DNA of 48,589 nucleotides from NCBI GenBank assembly GCA_032718475.1, contig JAUCBJ010000616.1, positions 1-48,589 of the forward strand, read 5' to 3'. Below, piece after piece: positions 1 through 12,700 of the stretch. The stretch is from Nemertoderma westbladi (lineage: Eukaryota; Xenacoelomorpha; Nemertodermatida; Nemertodermatidae). The notes under the pieces are model-generated. The model had not been told where the DNA came from, searched no databases, and saw only the letters and a program-made list of their open reading frames with translations. Numbering within the stretch: position 1 is the first letter of the stretch; the number at the start of each line of letters is the position of its first letter. The position numbers and the translations under genes were made by a program.

Positions 1-709
1 AGTAGGCTCTCGGTAGACCGGTAAGCTCTCGGTAGACCGGTAAGCTCTCGGTAGACCAGTAAGCTCTCGGTAGACCGGTAAGCTCTCGGTAGACCGGTAA
101 GCTCTCGGTAGACCGGTAAGGTCTCGGTAGACCGGTAAGCTCTCGGTAGACCAGTAAGCTCTCGGTAGACCGGTAGGCTCTCGGTAGACCGGTAAGCTCT
201 CGGTAGACCGGTAGGTTCTCGGTAGACCGGTAAGCTCTCGGTAGACCAGTAAGCTCTCGGTAGACCGGTAAGCTCTCGGTAGACCAGTAGGCTCTCGGTA
301 GACCGGTAAGCTCTCGGTAGACCGGTAAGCTCTCGGTAGACCGGTAAGCTCTCGGTAGACTGGTAAGCTCTCGGTAGACCGGTAAGCTCTCGGTAGACCG
401 GTAAGCTCTCGGTAGACCGGTAAGCTCTCGGTAGACCGGTAGGCTCTCGGTAGACCGGTAAGCTCTCGGTAGACCGGTAAGCTCTCGGTAGACCAGCAAG
501 CTCTCGGTAGACCGGTAGGCTCTCGGTAGACCGGTAGGCTCTCGGTAGACCGGTAGGCTCTCGGTAGACCGGTAGGCTCTCGGTAGACCGGTAAGCTCTC
601 GGTAGACCGGTAAGCTCTCGGTAGACCGGTAGGCTCTAGGTAGACCGGTAAGCTCTCGGTAGACCGGTAGGCTCTCGGTAGACCGGTAGGCTCTCGGTAG
701 ACCGGCAAG
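1..709. repeat. 19-bp minisatellite array (about 37 copies)
   Basis: The consensus unit is GGTAAGCTCTCGGTAGACC, repeated head to tail with strict 19-bp spacing from the window edge. Variants are mostly A/G at unit position 5 (GGTAAG or GGTAGG) and CCGGT/CCAGT at the unit junction, which forms the palindrome ACCGGT. The array is cut by the window start, so its true length is unknown. It ends where the LINE relic begins, inside the intron downstream of the last exon of the minus-strand gene. No gene is seen in it. Confidence 0.97.
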
Positions 710-710
710 C

Positions 711-958
711 AATGTGACAAAACATTGGCACTCCAAGGTTACCAAACGAAAGCGACATGCAGTAGGTTCTTCCTCGGTTAAATAGAAGCCGTGCACAATT
801 ATTGTACGCAACCCTAATATTATCGTAGAATAATTATTACTTGCCAAGAGGCTGATACAGTATATTGGTGTACAGTATGCACGAAAGTGTGAAATTTTAA
901 CTTGGACAGATACATGATAAAACTTTCTAGCTAGAATGTTACCTCTAGCGTAAAGTTG
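711..958 (-). pseudogene. Decayed LINE reverse transcriptase C-terminal fragment
   Basis: Minus-strand translation gives, from about 950 downwards, LYARGNILARKF, then FRAYCTPIYC, then after a frameshift near 810 RVAYNNCARL, and finally LSFGNLGVPMF. These blocks fall in the same order and spacing as LYARGNMLLRKF, FRAYCTPIYC, RVAYNNCARF and LTFGLLNIPLF in the intact LINE ORF at 28869-31224, so both belong to one LINE lineage. The part matched is the region after the catalytic palm, toward the ORF end. The fragment has at least one frameshift and no catalytic motif. It is cut at the left by the 19-bp array and at the right by the Penelope-like relic. It lies in the sense orientation of the host gene. 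Confidence 0.85.
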
Positions 959-961
959 TTG

Positions 962-1262
962 CAGTATATTGGTTATTGCTAAGAATATTCTTAAAATCCC
1001 CAATAGCGGTATAGAGTTGGGAACCATCCCACCCTTACTGGCGTTAAAGATGCGATGAAATATACCACGAACTACACCGCGTTTGTAAGACTCAGGGGCA
1101 CACGCAGTGGTATTGGGAACGAGCCCAGTATCTGTAGGCTTGCGGTACCAAGTTGTTTAAAGAGCATAGTCAACCCGAGTGACAACCAAATCAAGAATGG
1201 ACAAGCGGCCATCTTCCTCCATCTCAAGGGTTCGTTGGGCTCAAGCTTTTTTTACACTGCTT
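962..1262 (-). pseudogene. Penelope-like element reverse transcriptase relic
   Basis: The minus-strand frame reads TLEMEEDGRLSILDLVVTR, a stop codon (TAA), then TTWYRKPTDTGLVPN, YKRGVVRGIFHRIFNAS and, after a shift, KNILSNNQY. The order EEDGxLxxLD..VTR / YRKPTDTGL..N / YKRxxVxGxxHRI / NQY is the signature of the segment after the catalytic palm in Penelope-like retroelement reverse transcriptases. Only this segment remains; no palm YxDD and no GIY-YIG endonuclease is visible. The relic has an in-frame stop and a frameshift, so it is dead. Its left end runs into the LINE relic within about 10 bp, which suggests that one element broke the other or that a deletion joined them. The family call is made from motif order recalled from the family, not from an alignment. 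Confidence 0.8.
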
Positions 1263-1382
1263 GGTCCTTGGATACCTAAGCCTATAGGTAAGGTTTATTA
1301 CTTTATTTGCTTGAATAATTAAATACATATTATTTGACATGACAAAAACTACGATATGAGGGTTTGCGACGCTAGAACTAAC

Positions 1383-1478
1383 CTCGAGAATGTATGTAAT
1401 AGGACTCCATGACAACGTCGAGACCTGGCCAATCGTAGCTTCTGATTGGTTGATGTCGCTGATCATGTAATCGTCCAT
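1383..1478 (-). CDS. Exon 6 (in window) of unrecognised minus-strand gene
   Basis: This 96-nt exon is phase 1 at both ends and encodes 32 residues including RSYDWPGLDVVMESYYIHSR. The acceptor is TTTATTTTATTGAAG at 1479 and the donor is GAG/GTTAGT at 1383. Of the frames allowed by the acceptor, the one continuing exon 5 (phase 1) is open throughout. The Trp/Tyr-rich segment is unlike the disordered exons before it and may be a conserved short motif, but I do not recognise the family. The intron upstream is 20,768 bp and almost all 32-bp minisatellite; the intron downstream holds two dead retroelements and the 19-bp array. The gene continues beyond the left edge of the window. Confidence 0.72.
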
Positions 1479-3479
1479 CTTCAATAAAATAAACCAATAA
1501 AATCGTTAGTGTTACTTCTTAAATTTCCAATAAATATATTCTAGAATATGCAATAATAATTATGATGGAAAATAAAGGGGTTGGGTAAAAAAATGTTTCT
1601 ACTCACCTGTTTCGACCAATCACAATGTTTCTACTCACCTATTTCAACCAATCACAATGTTTCTACTCACCTGTTTCGACCAATCACAATGTTTCTACTC
1701 ACCTGTTTCGACCAATCACAATGTTTCTACTCACCTGTTTTGACTAATCACAATGTTTCTACCACCTGTTTCGACCAATCACAATGTTTCTACTCACCTA
1801 TTTCGACCAATCACAATGTTTCTACTCACCTATTTCGACCAATCACAATGTTTCTACTCACCTGTTTCGACCAATCACAATGTTTCTATTCACCTGTTTC
1901 GACCAATCACAATGTTTCTACTCACCTGTTTTGACCAATCACAATGTTTCTACTCACCTGTTTCGACCAATCACAATGTTTCTACTCACCTATTTTGACC
2001 AATCACAATGTTTCTACTCACCTATTTCGACCCATCACAATGTTTCTACTCACCTATTTCGACCAATCACAATGTTTCTACTCACCTGTTTCGACCAATC
2101 ACAATGTTTCTACTCACCTATTTCGACCAATCACAATGTTTCTACTCACCTGTTTCGACCAATCACAATGTTTCTACTCACCTGTTTTGACCAATCACAA
2201 TGTTTCTACTCACATGTTTCGACCAATCACAATGTTTCTACTCATCTGTTTCGACCAATCACAATGTTTCTACTCACCTGTTTCGACCAATCACAATGTT
2301 TCTACTCACCTGTTTCGACCAATCACAATGTTTCTACTCACATGTTTCGACCAATCACAATGTTTCTACTCACCTGTTTCGATCAATCACAATGTTTCTA
2401 CTCACCTATTTTGACTAATCACAATGTTTCTACTCACCTGTTTCGACCAATCACAATGTTTCTACTCACATGTTTCGACCAATCACAATGTTTCTACTCA
2501 CCTATTTCGACCAATCACAATGTTTCTACTCACCTATTTCGACCAATCACAATGTTTCTACTCACCTGTTTCGACCAATCACAATGTTTCTACTCACCTA
2601 TTTCGACCAATCACAATGTTTCTACTCACCTGTTTCGACCAATCACAATGTTTCTACTCACCTGTTTTGACCAATCACAATGTTTCTACTCACATGTTTC
2701 TACCAATCACAATGTTTCAACTCACCTGTTTTGACCAATCACAATGTTTCAACTCACCTGTTTCGTCCAATCACAATGTTTCTACTCACCTATTTCGACC
2801 AATCACAATGTTTCTACTCACCTATTTTGACCAATCACAATGTTTCTACTCACCTGTTTCGACCAATCACAATGTTTCTACTCACATGTTTCGACCAATC
2901 ACAATGTTTCTACTCACCTGTTTCGACCAATCACAATGTTTCTACTCACCTGTTTTGACCAATCACAATGTTTCTACTCACCTGTTTCGACCAATCACAA
3001 TGTTTCTACTCACCTATTTCGACCAATCACAATGTTTCTACTCACCTGTTTCGACCAATCACAATGTTTCTACTCACCTATTTCGACCAATCACAATGTT
3101 TCTACTCACCTGTTACGACCAATCACAATGTTTCTACTCACCTGTTTCGACCAATCACAATGTTTCTACTCACCTGTTTCGACCAATCACAATGTTTCTA
3201 CTCACCTGTTTCGACCAATCACAATGTTTCTACTCACCTGTTTCGACCAATCACAATGTTTCTACTCACCTGTTTCGACCAATCACAATGTTTCTACTCA
3301 CCTGTTTCGACCAATCACAATGTTTCTACTCACCTGTTTTGACCAATCACAATGTTTCTACTCACCTGTTTCGACCAATCGCAATGTTTCTACTCACCTA
3401 TTTCGACCAATCACAATGTTTCTACACACCTGTTTCGACCAATCACAATGTTTCTACTCACCTGTTTTGACCAATCACA

Positions 3480-6400
3480 ATGTTTCTACTCACCTGTTTC
3501 GACCAATCACAATGTTTCAACTCACCTGTTTCGTCCAATCACAATGTTTCTACTCACATGTTTCGACCAATCACAATGTTTCTACTCACCGGTTTCGACC
3601 AATCACAATGTTTCTACTCACCTGTTTCGACCAATCACAATGTTTCTACTCACCTGTTTCGACCAATCACAATGTTTCTACTCACCTGTTTTGACCAATC
3701 ACAATGTTTCTACTCACCTGTTTCGACCAATCGCAATGTTTCTACTCACCTGTTTCGACCAATCACAATGTTTCTACTCACCTGTTTTGACCAATCACAA
3801 TGTTTCTACTCACCTGTTTCGACCAATCACAATGTTTCTACTCGCCTGTTTTGACCAATCACAATGTTTCTACTCACCTGTTTCGACCAATCACAATGTT
3901 TCAACTCACCTGTTTCGTCCAATCACAATGTTTCTACCCACATGTTTCGACCAATCACAATGTTTCTACTCACCTGTTTCGACCAATCACAATGTTTCTA
4001 CTCACCTGTTTCGACCAATCACAATGTTTCTACTCACCTGTTTCGACCAATCACAATGTTTCTACTCACCTGTTTCGACCAATCACAATGTTTCAACTCA
4101 CCTGTTTCGTCCAATCACAATGTTTCTACTCACATGTTTCGACCAATCACAATGTTTCTACTCACCTGTTTCGACCAATCACAATGTTTCTACTCACCGG
4201 TTTCGACCAATCACAATGTTTCTACTCACCTGTTTTGACCAATCACAATGTTTCTACTCACCTGTTTCGACCAATCACAATGTTTCTACTCACCTGTTTC
4301 GACCAATCACAATGTTTCTACTCACATGTTTTGACCAATCACAATGTTTCAACTCACCTGTTTCGTCCAATCACAATGTTTCTACTCACATGTTTCGACC
4401 AATCACAATCTTTCTACTCACCTGTTTTGACCAATCACAATGTTTCTACTCACCTGTTTCGACCAATCACAATGTTTCTACTCACATGTTTTGACCAATC
4501 ACAATGTTTCAACTCACCTGTTTCGTCCAATCACAATGTTTCTACTCACATGTTTCGACCAATCACAATGTTTCTACTCACCTGTTTTGACCAATCACAA
4601 TGTTTCAACTCACCTGTTTCGTCCAATCACAATGTTTCTACTCACATGTTTCGACCAATCACAATGTTTCAACTCACCTGTTTCGTCCAATCACAATGTT
4701 TCTACTCACATGTTTCGACCAATCACAATGTTTCTACTCACCTGTTTCGACCAATCACAATGTTTCCACTCACCTGTTTCGACCAATCACAATGTTTCTA
4801 CTCACCTGTTTTGACCAATCACAATGTTTCTACTCACCTGTTTCGACCAATCACAATGTTTCTACTCACCTGTTTCGACCAATCACAATGTTTCTACTCA
4901 CATGTTTTGACCAATCACAATGTTTCAACTCACCTGTTTCGTCCAATCACAATGTTTCTACTCACATGTTTCGACCAATCACAATGTTTCTACTCACCTG
5001 TTTTGACCAATCACAATGTTTCTACTCACCTGTTTCGACCAATCACAATGTTTCTACTCACATGTTTTGACCAATCACAATGTTTCAACTCACCTGTTTC
5101 GTCCAATCACAATGTTTCTACTCACATGTTTCGACCAATCACAATGTTTCTACTCACCTGTTTTGACCAATCACAATGTTTCAACTCACCTGTTTCGTCC
5201 AATCACAATGTTTCTACTCACATGTTTCGACCAATCACAATGTTTCAACTCACCTGTTTCGTCCAATCACAATGTTTCTACTCACATGTTTCGACCAATC
5301 ACAATGTTTCTACTCACCTGTTTCGACCAATCACAATGTTTCTACTCACCTGTTTCGACCAATCACAATGTTTCTACTCACATGTTTCGACCCATCACAA
5401 TGTTTCTACTCACCTGTTTCGACCAATCACAATGTTTCTACTCACCTGTTTCGACCAATCACAATGTTTCTACTCACCTGTTTCGACCAATCACAATGTT
5501 TCTACTCACCTATTTCGACCAATCACAATGTTTCTACTCACCTGTTTCGACCAATCACAATGTTTCTACTCACCTATTTCGACCAATCACAATGTTTCTA
5601 CTCACCTGTTTCGACCAATCACAATGTTTCTACTCACCTGTTTCGACCAATCACAATGTTTCTACTCACCTGTTTCGACCAATCACAATGTTTCTACCAA
5701 CCTGTTTCGACCAATCACAATGTTTCTACTCACCTGTTTCGACCAATCACAATGTTTCTACTCACCTGTTTCGACCAATCACAATGTTTCTACTCACCTG
5801 TTTCGACCAATCACAATGTTTCTACTCACCTGTTTTGACCAATCACAATGTTTCAACTCACCTGTTTCGTCCAATCACAATGTTTCTACTCACATGTTTC
5901 GACCAATCACAATGTTTCTACTCACCTGTTTTGACCAATCACAATGTTTCTACTCACCTGTTTCGACCAATCACAATGTTTCTACTCACATGTTTTGACC
6001 AATCACAATGTTTCAACTCACCTGTTTCGTCCAATCACAATGTTTCTACTCACATGTTTCGACCAATCACAATGTTTCTACTCACCTGTTTTGACCAATC
6101 ACAATGTTTCAACTCACCTGTTTCGTCCAATCACAATGTTTCTACTCACATGTTTCGACCAATCACAATGTTTCAACTCACCTGTTTCGTCCAATCACAA
6201 TGTTTCTACTCACATGTTTCGACCAATCACAATGTTTCAACTCACCTGTTTCGTCCAATCACAATGTTTCTACTCACATGTTTCGACCAATCACAATGTT
6301 TCTACTCACCTGTTTTGACCAAACACAATGTTTCAACTCACCTGTTTCGTCCAATCACAATGTTTCTACTCACATGTTTCGACCAATCACAATGTTTCAA

Positions 6401-9400
6401 CTCACCTGTTTCGTCCAATCACAATGTTTCTACTCACATGTTTCGACCAATCACAATGTTTCTACTCACCTGTTTCGACCAATCACAATGTTTCTACTCA
6501 CCTGTTTCGACCAATCACAATGTTTCTACTCACATGTTTCGACCCATCACAATGTTTCTACTCACCTGTTTCGACCAATCACAATGTTTCTACTCACCTG
6601 TTTCGACCAATCACAATGTTTCTACTCACCTGTTTCGACCAATCACAATGTTTCTACTCACCTGTTTCGACCAATCACAATGTTTCTACTCACCTGTATC
6701 GACCAATCACAATGTTTCTACTCACCTATTTCGACCAATCACAATGTTTCTACTCACCTGTTTCGACCAATCACAATGTTTCTACTCACCTATTTCGACC
6801 AATCACAATGTTTCTACTCACCTGTTTCGACCAATCACAATGTTTCTACTCACCTGTTTCGACCAATCACAATGTTTCTACTCACCTGTTTCGACCAATC
6901 ACAATGTTTCTACTCACCTGTTTCGACCAATCACAATGTTTCTACTCACCTGTTTCGACCAATCACAATATTTCTACTCACCTGTTTCGACCAATCACAA
7001 TGTTTCTACTCACCTGTTTCGACCAATCACAATGTTTCTACTCACCTGTTTTGACCAATCACAATGTTTCTACTCACCTGTTTCGACCAATCGCAATGTT
7101 TCTACTCACCTATTTCGACCAATCACAATGTTTCTACTCACCTGTTTCGACCAATCACAATGTTTCTACTCACCTGTTTTGACCAATCACAATGTTTCTA
7201 CTCACCTGTTTCGACCAATCACAATGTTTCAACTCACCTGTTTCGTCCAATCACAATGTTTCTACTCACATGTTTCGACCAATCACAATGTTTCTACTCA
7301 CCGGTTTCGACCAATCACAATGTTTCTACTCACCTGTTTCGACCAATCACAATGTTTCTACTCACCTGTTTCGACCAATCACAATGTTTCTACTCACCTG
7401 TTTCGACCAATCACAATGTTTCTACTCACCTGTTTCGACCAATCACAATGTTTCAACTCACCTGTTTCGTCCAATCACAATGTTTCTACTCACATGTTTC
7501 GACCAATCACAATGTTTCTACTCACCTGTTTCGACCAATCACAATGTTTCTACTCACCTGTTTCGACCAATCACAATGTTTCTACTCACCTGTTTCGACC
7601 AATCACAATGTTTCTACTCACCTGTTTCGACCAATCACAATGTTTCAACTCACCTGTTTCGTCCAATCACAATGTTTCTACTCACATGTTTCGACCAATC
7701 ACAATGTTTCTACTCACCTGTTTCGACCAATCACAATGTTTCTACTCACCTGTTTCGACCAATCACAATGTTTCTACTCACCTGTTTTGACCAATCACAA
7801 TGTTTCTACTCACCTGTTTCGACCAATCACAATGTTTCTACTCACCTGTTTCGACCAATCACAATGTTTCTACTCACATGTTTTGACCAATCACAATGTT
7901 TCAACTCACCTGTTTCGTCCAATCACAATGTTTCTACTCACATGTTTCGACCAATCACAATCTTTCTACTCACCTGTTTTGACCAATCACAATGTTTCTA
8001 CTCACCTGTTTCGACCAATCACAATGTTTCTACTCACATGTTTTGACCAATCACAATGTTTCAACTCACCTGTTTCGTCCAATCACAATGTTTCTACTCA
8101 CATGTTTCGACCAATCACAATGTTTCTACTCACCTGTTTTGACCAATCACAATGTTTCAACTCACCTGTTTCGTCCAATCACAATGTTTCTACTCACATG
8201 TTTCGACCAATCACAATGTTTCAACTCACCTGTTTCGTCCAATCACAATGTTTCTACTCACATGTTTCGACCAATCACAATGTTTCTACTCACCTGTTTC
8301 GACCAATCACAATGTTTCCACTCACCTGTTTCGACCAATCACAATGTTTCTACTCACCTGTTTTGACCAATCACAATGTTTCTACTCACCTGTTTCGACC
8401 AATCACAATGTTTCTACTCACCTGTTTCGACCAATCACAATGTTTCTACTCACATGTTTTGACCAATCACAATGTTTCAACTCACCTGTTTCGTCCAATC
8501 ACAATGTTTCTACTCACATGTTTCGACCAATCACAATGTTTCTACTCACCTGTTTTGACCAATCACAATGTTTCTACTCACCTGTTTCGACCAATCACAA
8601 TGTTTCTACTCACATGTTTTGACCAATCACAATGTTTCAACTCACCTGTTTCGTCCAATCACAATGTTTCTACTCACATGTTTCGACCAATCACAATGTT
8701 TCTACTCACCTGTTTTGACCAATCACAATGTTTCAACTCACCTGTTTCGTCCAATCACAATGTTTCTACTCACATGTTTCGACCAATCACAATGTTTCAA
8801 CTCACCTGTTTCGTCCAATCACAATGTTTCTACTCACATGTTTCGACCAATCACAATGTTTCTACTCACCTGTTTCGACCAATCACAATGTTTCTACTCA
8901 CCTGTTTCGACCAATCACAATGTTTCTACTCACATGTTTCGACCCATCACAATGTTTCTACTCACCTGTTTCGACCAATCACAATGTTTCTACTCACCTG
9001 TTTCGACCAATCACAATGTTTCTACTCACCTGTTTCGACCAATCACAATGTTTCTACTCACCTATTTCGACCAATCACAATGTTTCTACTCACCTGTTTC
9101 GACCAATCACAATGTTTCTACTCACCTATTTCGACCAATGACAATGTTTCTACTCACCTGTTTCGACCAATCACAATGTTTCTACTCACCTGTTTCGACC
9201 AATCACAATGTTTCTACTCACCTGTTTCGACCAATCACAATGTTTCTACCAACCTGTTTCGACCAATCACAATGTTTCTACTCACCTGTTTCGACCAATC
9301 ACAATGTTTCTACTCACCTGTTTCGACCAATCACAATGTTTCTACTCACCTGTTTCGACCAATCACAATGTTTCTACTCACCTGTTTTGACCAATCACAA

Positions 9401-12400
9401 TGTTTCAACTCACCTGTTTCGTCCAATCACAATGTTTCTACTCACATGTTTCGACCAATCACAATGTTTCTACTCACCTGTTTTGACCAATCACAATGTT
9501 TCTACTCACCTGTTTCGACCAATCACAATGTTTCTACTCACATGTTTTGACCAATCACAATGTTTCAACTCACCTGTTTCGTCCAATCACAATGTTTCTA
9601 CTCACATGTTTCGACCAATCACAATGTTTCTACTCACCTGTTTTGACCAATCACAATGTTTCAACTCACCTGTTTCGTCCAATCACAATGTTTCTACTCA
9701 CATGTTTCGACCAATCACAATGTTTCAACTCACCTGTTTCGTCCAATCACAATGTTTCTACTCACATGTTTCGACCAATCACAATGTTTCAACTCACCTG
9801 TTTCGTCCAATCACAATGTTTCTACTCACATGTTTCGACCAATCACAATGTTTCTACTCACCTGTTTTGACCAAACACAATGTTTCAACTCACCTGTTTC
9901 GTCCAATCACAATGTTTCTACTCACATGTTTCGACCAATCACAATGTTTCAACTCACCTGTTTCGTCCAATCACAATGTTTCTACTCACATGTTTCGACC
10001 AATCACAATGTTTCTACTCACCTGTTTCGACCAATCACAATGTTTCTACTCACCTGTTTCGACCAATCACAATGTTTCTACTCACATGTTTCGACCCATC
10101 ACAATGTTTCTACTCACCTGTTTCGACCAATCACAATGTTTCTACTCACCTGTTTCGACCAATCACAATGTTTCTACTCACCTGTTTCGACCAATCACAA
10201 TGTTTCTACTCACCTGTTTCGACCAATCACAATGTTTCTACTCACCTGTATCGACCAATCACAATGTTTCTACTCACCTATTTCGACCAATCACAATGTT
10301 TCTACTCACCTGTTTCGACCAATCACAATGTTTCTACTCACCTATTTCGACCAATCACAATGTTTCTACTCACCTGTTTCGACCAATCACAATGTTTCTA
10401 CTCACCTGTTTCGACCAATCACAATGTTTCTACTCACCTGTTTCGACCAATCACAATGTTTCTACTCACCTGTTTCGACCAATCACAATGTTTCTACTCA
10501 CCTGTTTCGACCAATCACAATGTTTCTACTCACCTGTTTCGACCAATCACAATGTTTCTACTCACCTGTTTCGACCAATCACAATGTTTCTACTCACCTG
10601 TTTTGACCAATCACAATGTTTCTACTCACCTGTTTCGACCAATCGCAATGCTTCTACTCACCTATTTCGACCAATCACAATGTTTCTACTCACCTGTTTC
10701 GACCAATCACAATGTTTCTACTCACCTGTTTTGACCAATCACAATGTTTCTACTCACCTGTTTCGACCAATCACAATGTTTCAACTCACCTGTTTCGTCC
10801 AATCACAATGTTTCTACTCACATGTTTCGACCAATCACAATGTTTCTACTCACCGGTTTCGACCAATCACAATGTTTCTACTCACCTGTTTCGACCAATC
10901 ACAATGTTTCTACTCACCTGTTTCGACCAATCACAATGTTTCTACTCACCTGTTTCGACCAATCACAATGTTTCTACTCACCTGTTTCGACCAATCACAA
11001 TGTTTCAACTCACCTGTTTCGTCCAATCACAATGTTTCTACTCACATGTTTCGACCAATCACAATGTTTCTACTCACCTGTTTCGACCAATCACAATGTT
11101 TCTACTCACCTGTTTCGACCAATCACAATGTTTCTACTCACCTGTTTTGACCAATCACAATGTTTCTACTCACCTGTTTCGACCAATCACAATGTTTCTA
11201 CTCACCTGTTTCGACCAATCACAATGTTTCTACTCACATGTTTTGACCAATCACAATGTTTCAACTCATCTGTTTCGTCCAATCACAATGTTTCTACTCA
11301 CATGTTTCGACCAATCACAATGTTTCTACTCACCTGTTTTGACCAATCACAATGTTTCTACTCACCTGTTTCGACCAATCACAATGTTTCTACTCACATG
11401 TTTTGACCAATCACAATGTTTCAACTCACCTGTTTCGTCCAATCACAATGTTTCTACTCACATGTTTCGACCAATCACAATGTTTCTACTCACCTGTTTT
11501 GACCAATCACAATGTTTCAACTCACCTGTTTCGTCCAATCACAATGTTTCTACTCACATGTTTCGACCAATCACAATGTTTCAACTCACCTGTTTCGTCC
11601 AATCACAATGTTTCTACTCACATGTTTCGACCAATCACAATGTTTCTACTCACCTGTTTCGACCAATCACAATGTTTCTACTCACCTGTTTCGACCAATC
11701 ACAATGTTTCTACTCACCTGTTTTGACCAATCACAATGTTTCTACTCACCTGTTTCGACCAATCACAATGTTTCTACTCACCTGTTTCGACCAATCACAA
11801 TGTTTCTACTCACATGTTTTGACCAATCACAATGTTTCAACTCACCTGTTTCGTCCAATCACAATGTTTCTACTCACATGTTTCGACCAATCACAATGTT
11901 TCTACTCACCTGTTTTGACCAATCACAATGTTTCTACTCACCTGTTTCGACCAATCACAATGTTTCTACTCACATGTTTTGACCAATCACAATGTTTCAA
12001 CTCACCTGTTTCGTCCAATCACAATGTTTCTACTCACATGTTTCGACCAATCACAATGTTTCTACTCACCTGTTTTGACCAATCACAATGTTTCAACTCA
12101 CCTGTTTCGTCCAATCACAATGTTTCTACTCACATGTTTCGACCAATCACAATGTTTCAACTCACCTGTTTCGTCCAATCACAATGTTTCTACTCACATG
12201 TTTCGACCAATCACAATGTTTCAACTCACCTGTTTCGTCCAATCACAATGTTTCTACTCACATGTTTCGACCAATCACAATGTTTCTACTCACCTGTTTT
12301 GACCAATCACAATGTTTCAACTCACCTGTTTCGTCCAATCACAATGTTTCTACTCACATGTTTCGACCAATCACAATGTTTCAACTCACCTGTTTCGTCC

Positions 12401-12700
12401 AATCACAATGTTTCTACTCACATGTTTCGACCAATCACAATGTTTCTACTCACCTGTTTCGACCAATCACAATGTTTCTACTCACCTGTTTCGACCAATC
12501 ACAATGTTTCTACTCACATGTTTCGACCCATCACAATGTTTCTACTCACCTGTTTCGACCAATCACAATGTTTCTACTCACCTGTTTCGACCAATCACAA
12601 TGTTTCTACTCACCTGTTTCGACCAATCACAATGTTTCTACTCACCTGTTTCGACCAATCACAATGTTTCTACTCACCTGTTTCGACCAATCACAATGTT
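3480..12700. repeat. Higher-order repeat of 3,552 bp (111 units) within the 32-bp array
   Basis: Rare point variants recur at exactly 3,552 bp: ccaaacaca at 6321 and 9873, ctgtatcg at 6694 and 10246, taccaacc at 5697 and 9249, caatcttt at 4407 and 7959, and tttccact at 4761 and 8313. The ccggtt variant occurs at about 3591, 7303 and 10855. Its first spacing is 3,712 bp (five units more) and its second is 3,552. A third, partial copy follows to about 12.7 kb, with a local 3,360-bp offset that implies loss of six units. This is a segmental tandem duplication layered on the minisatellite. The outer limits given are approximate. Confidence 0.88.
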
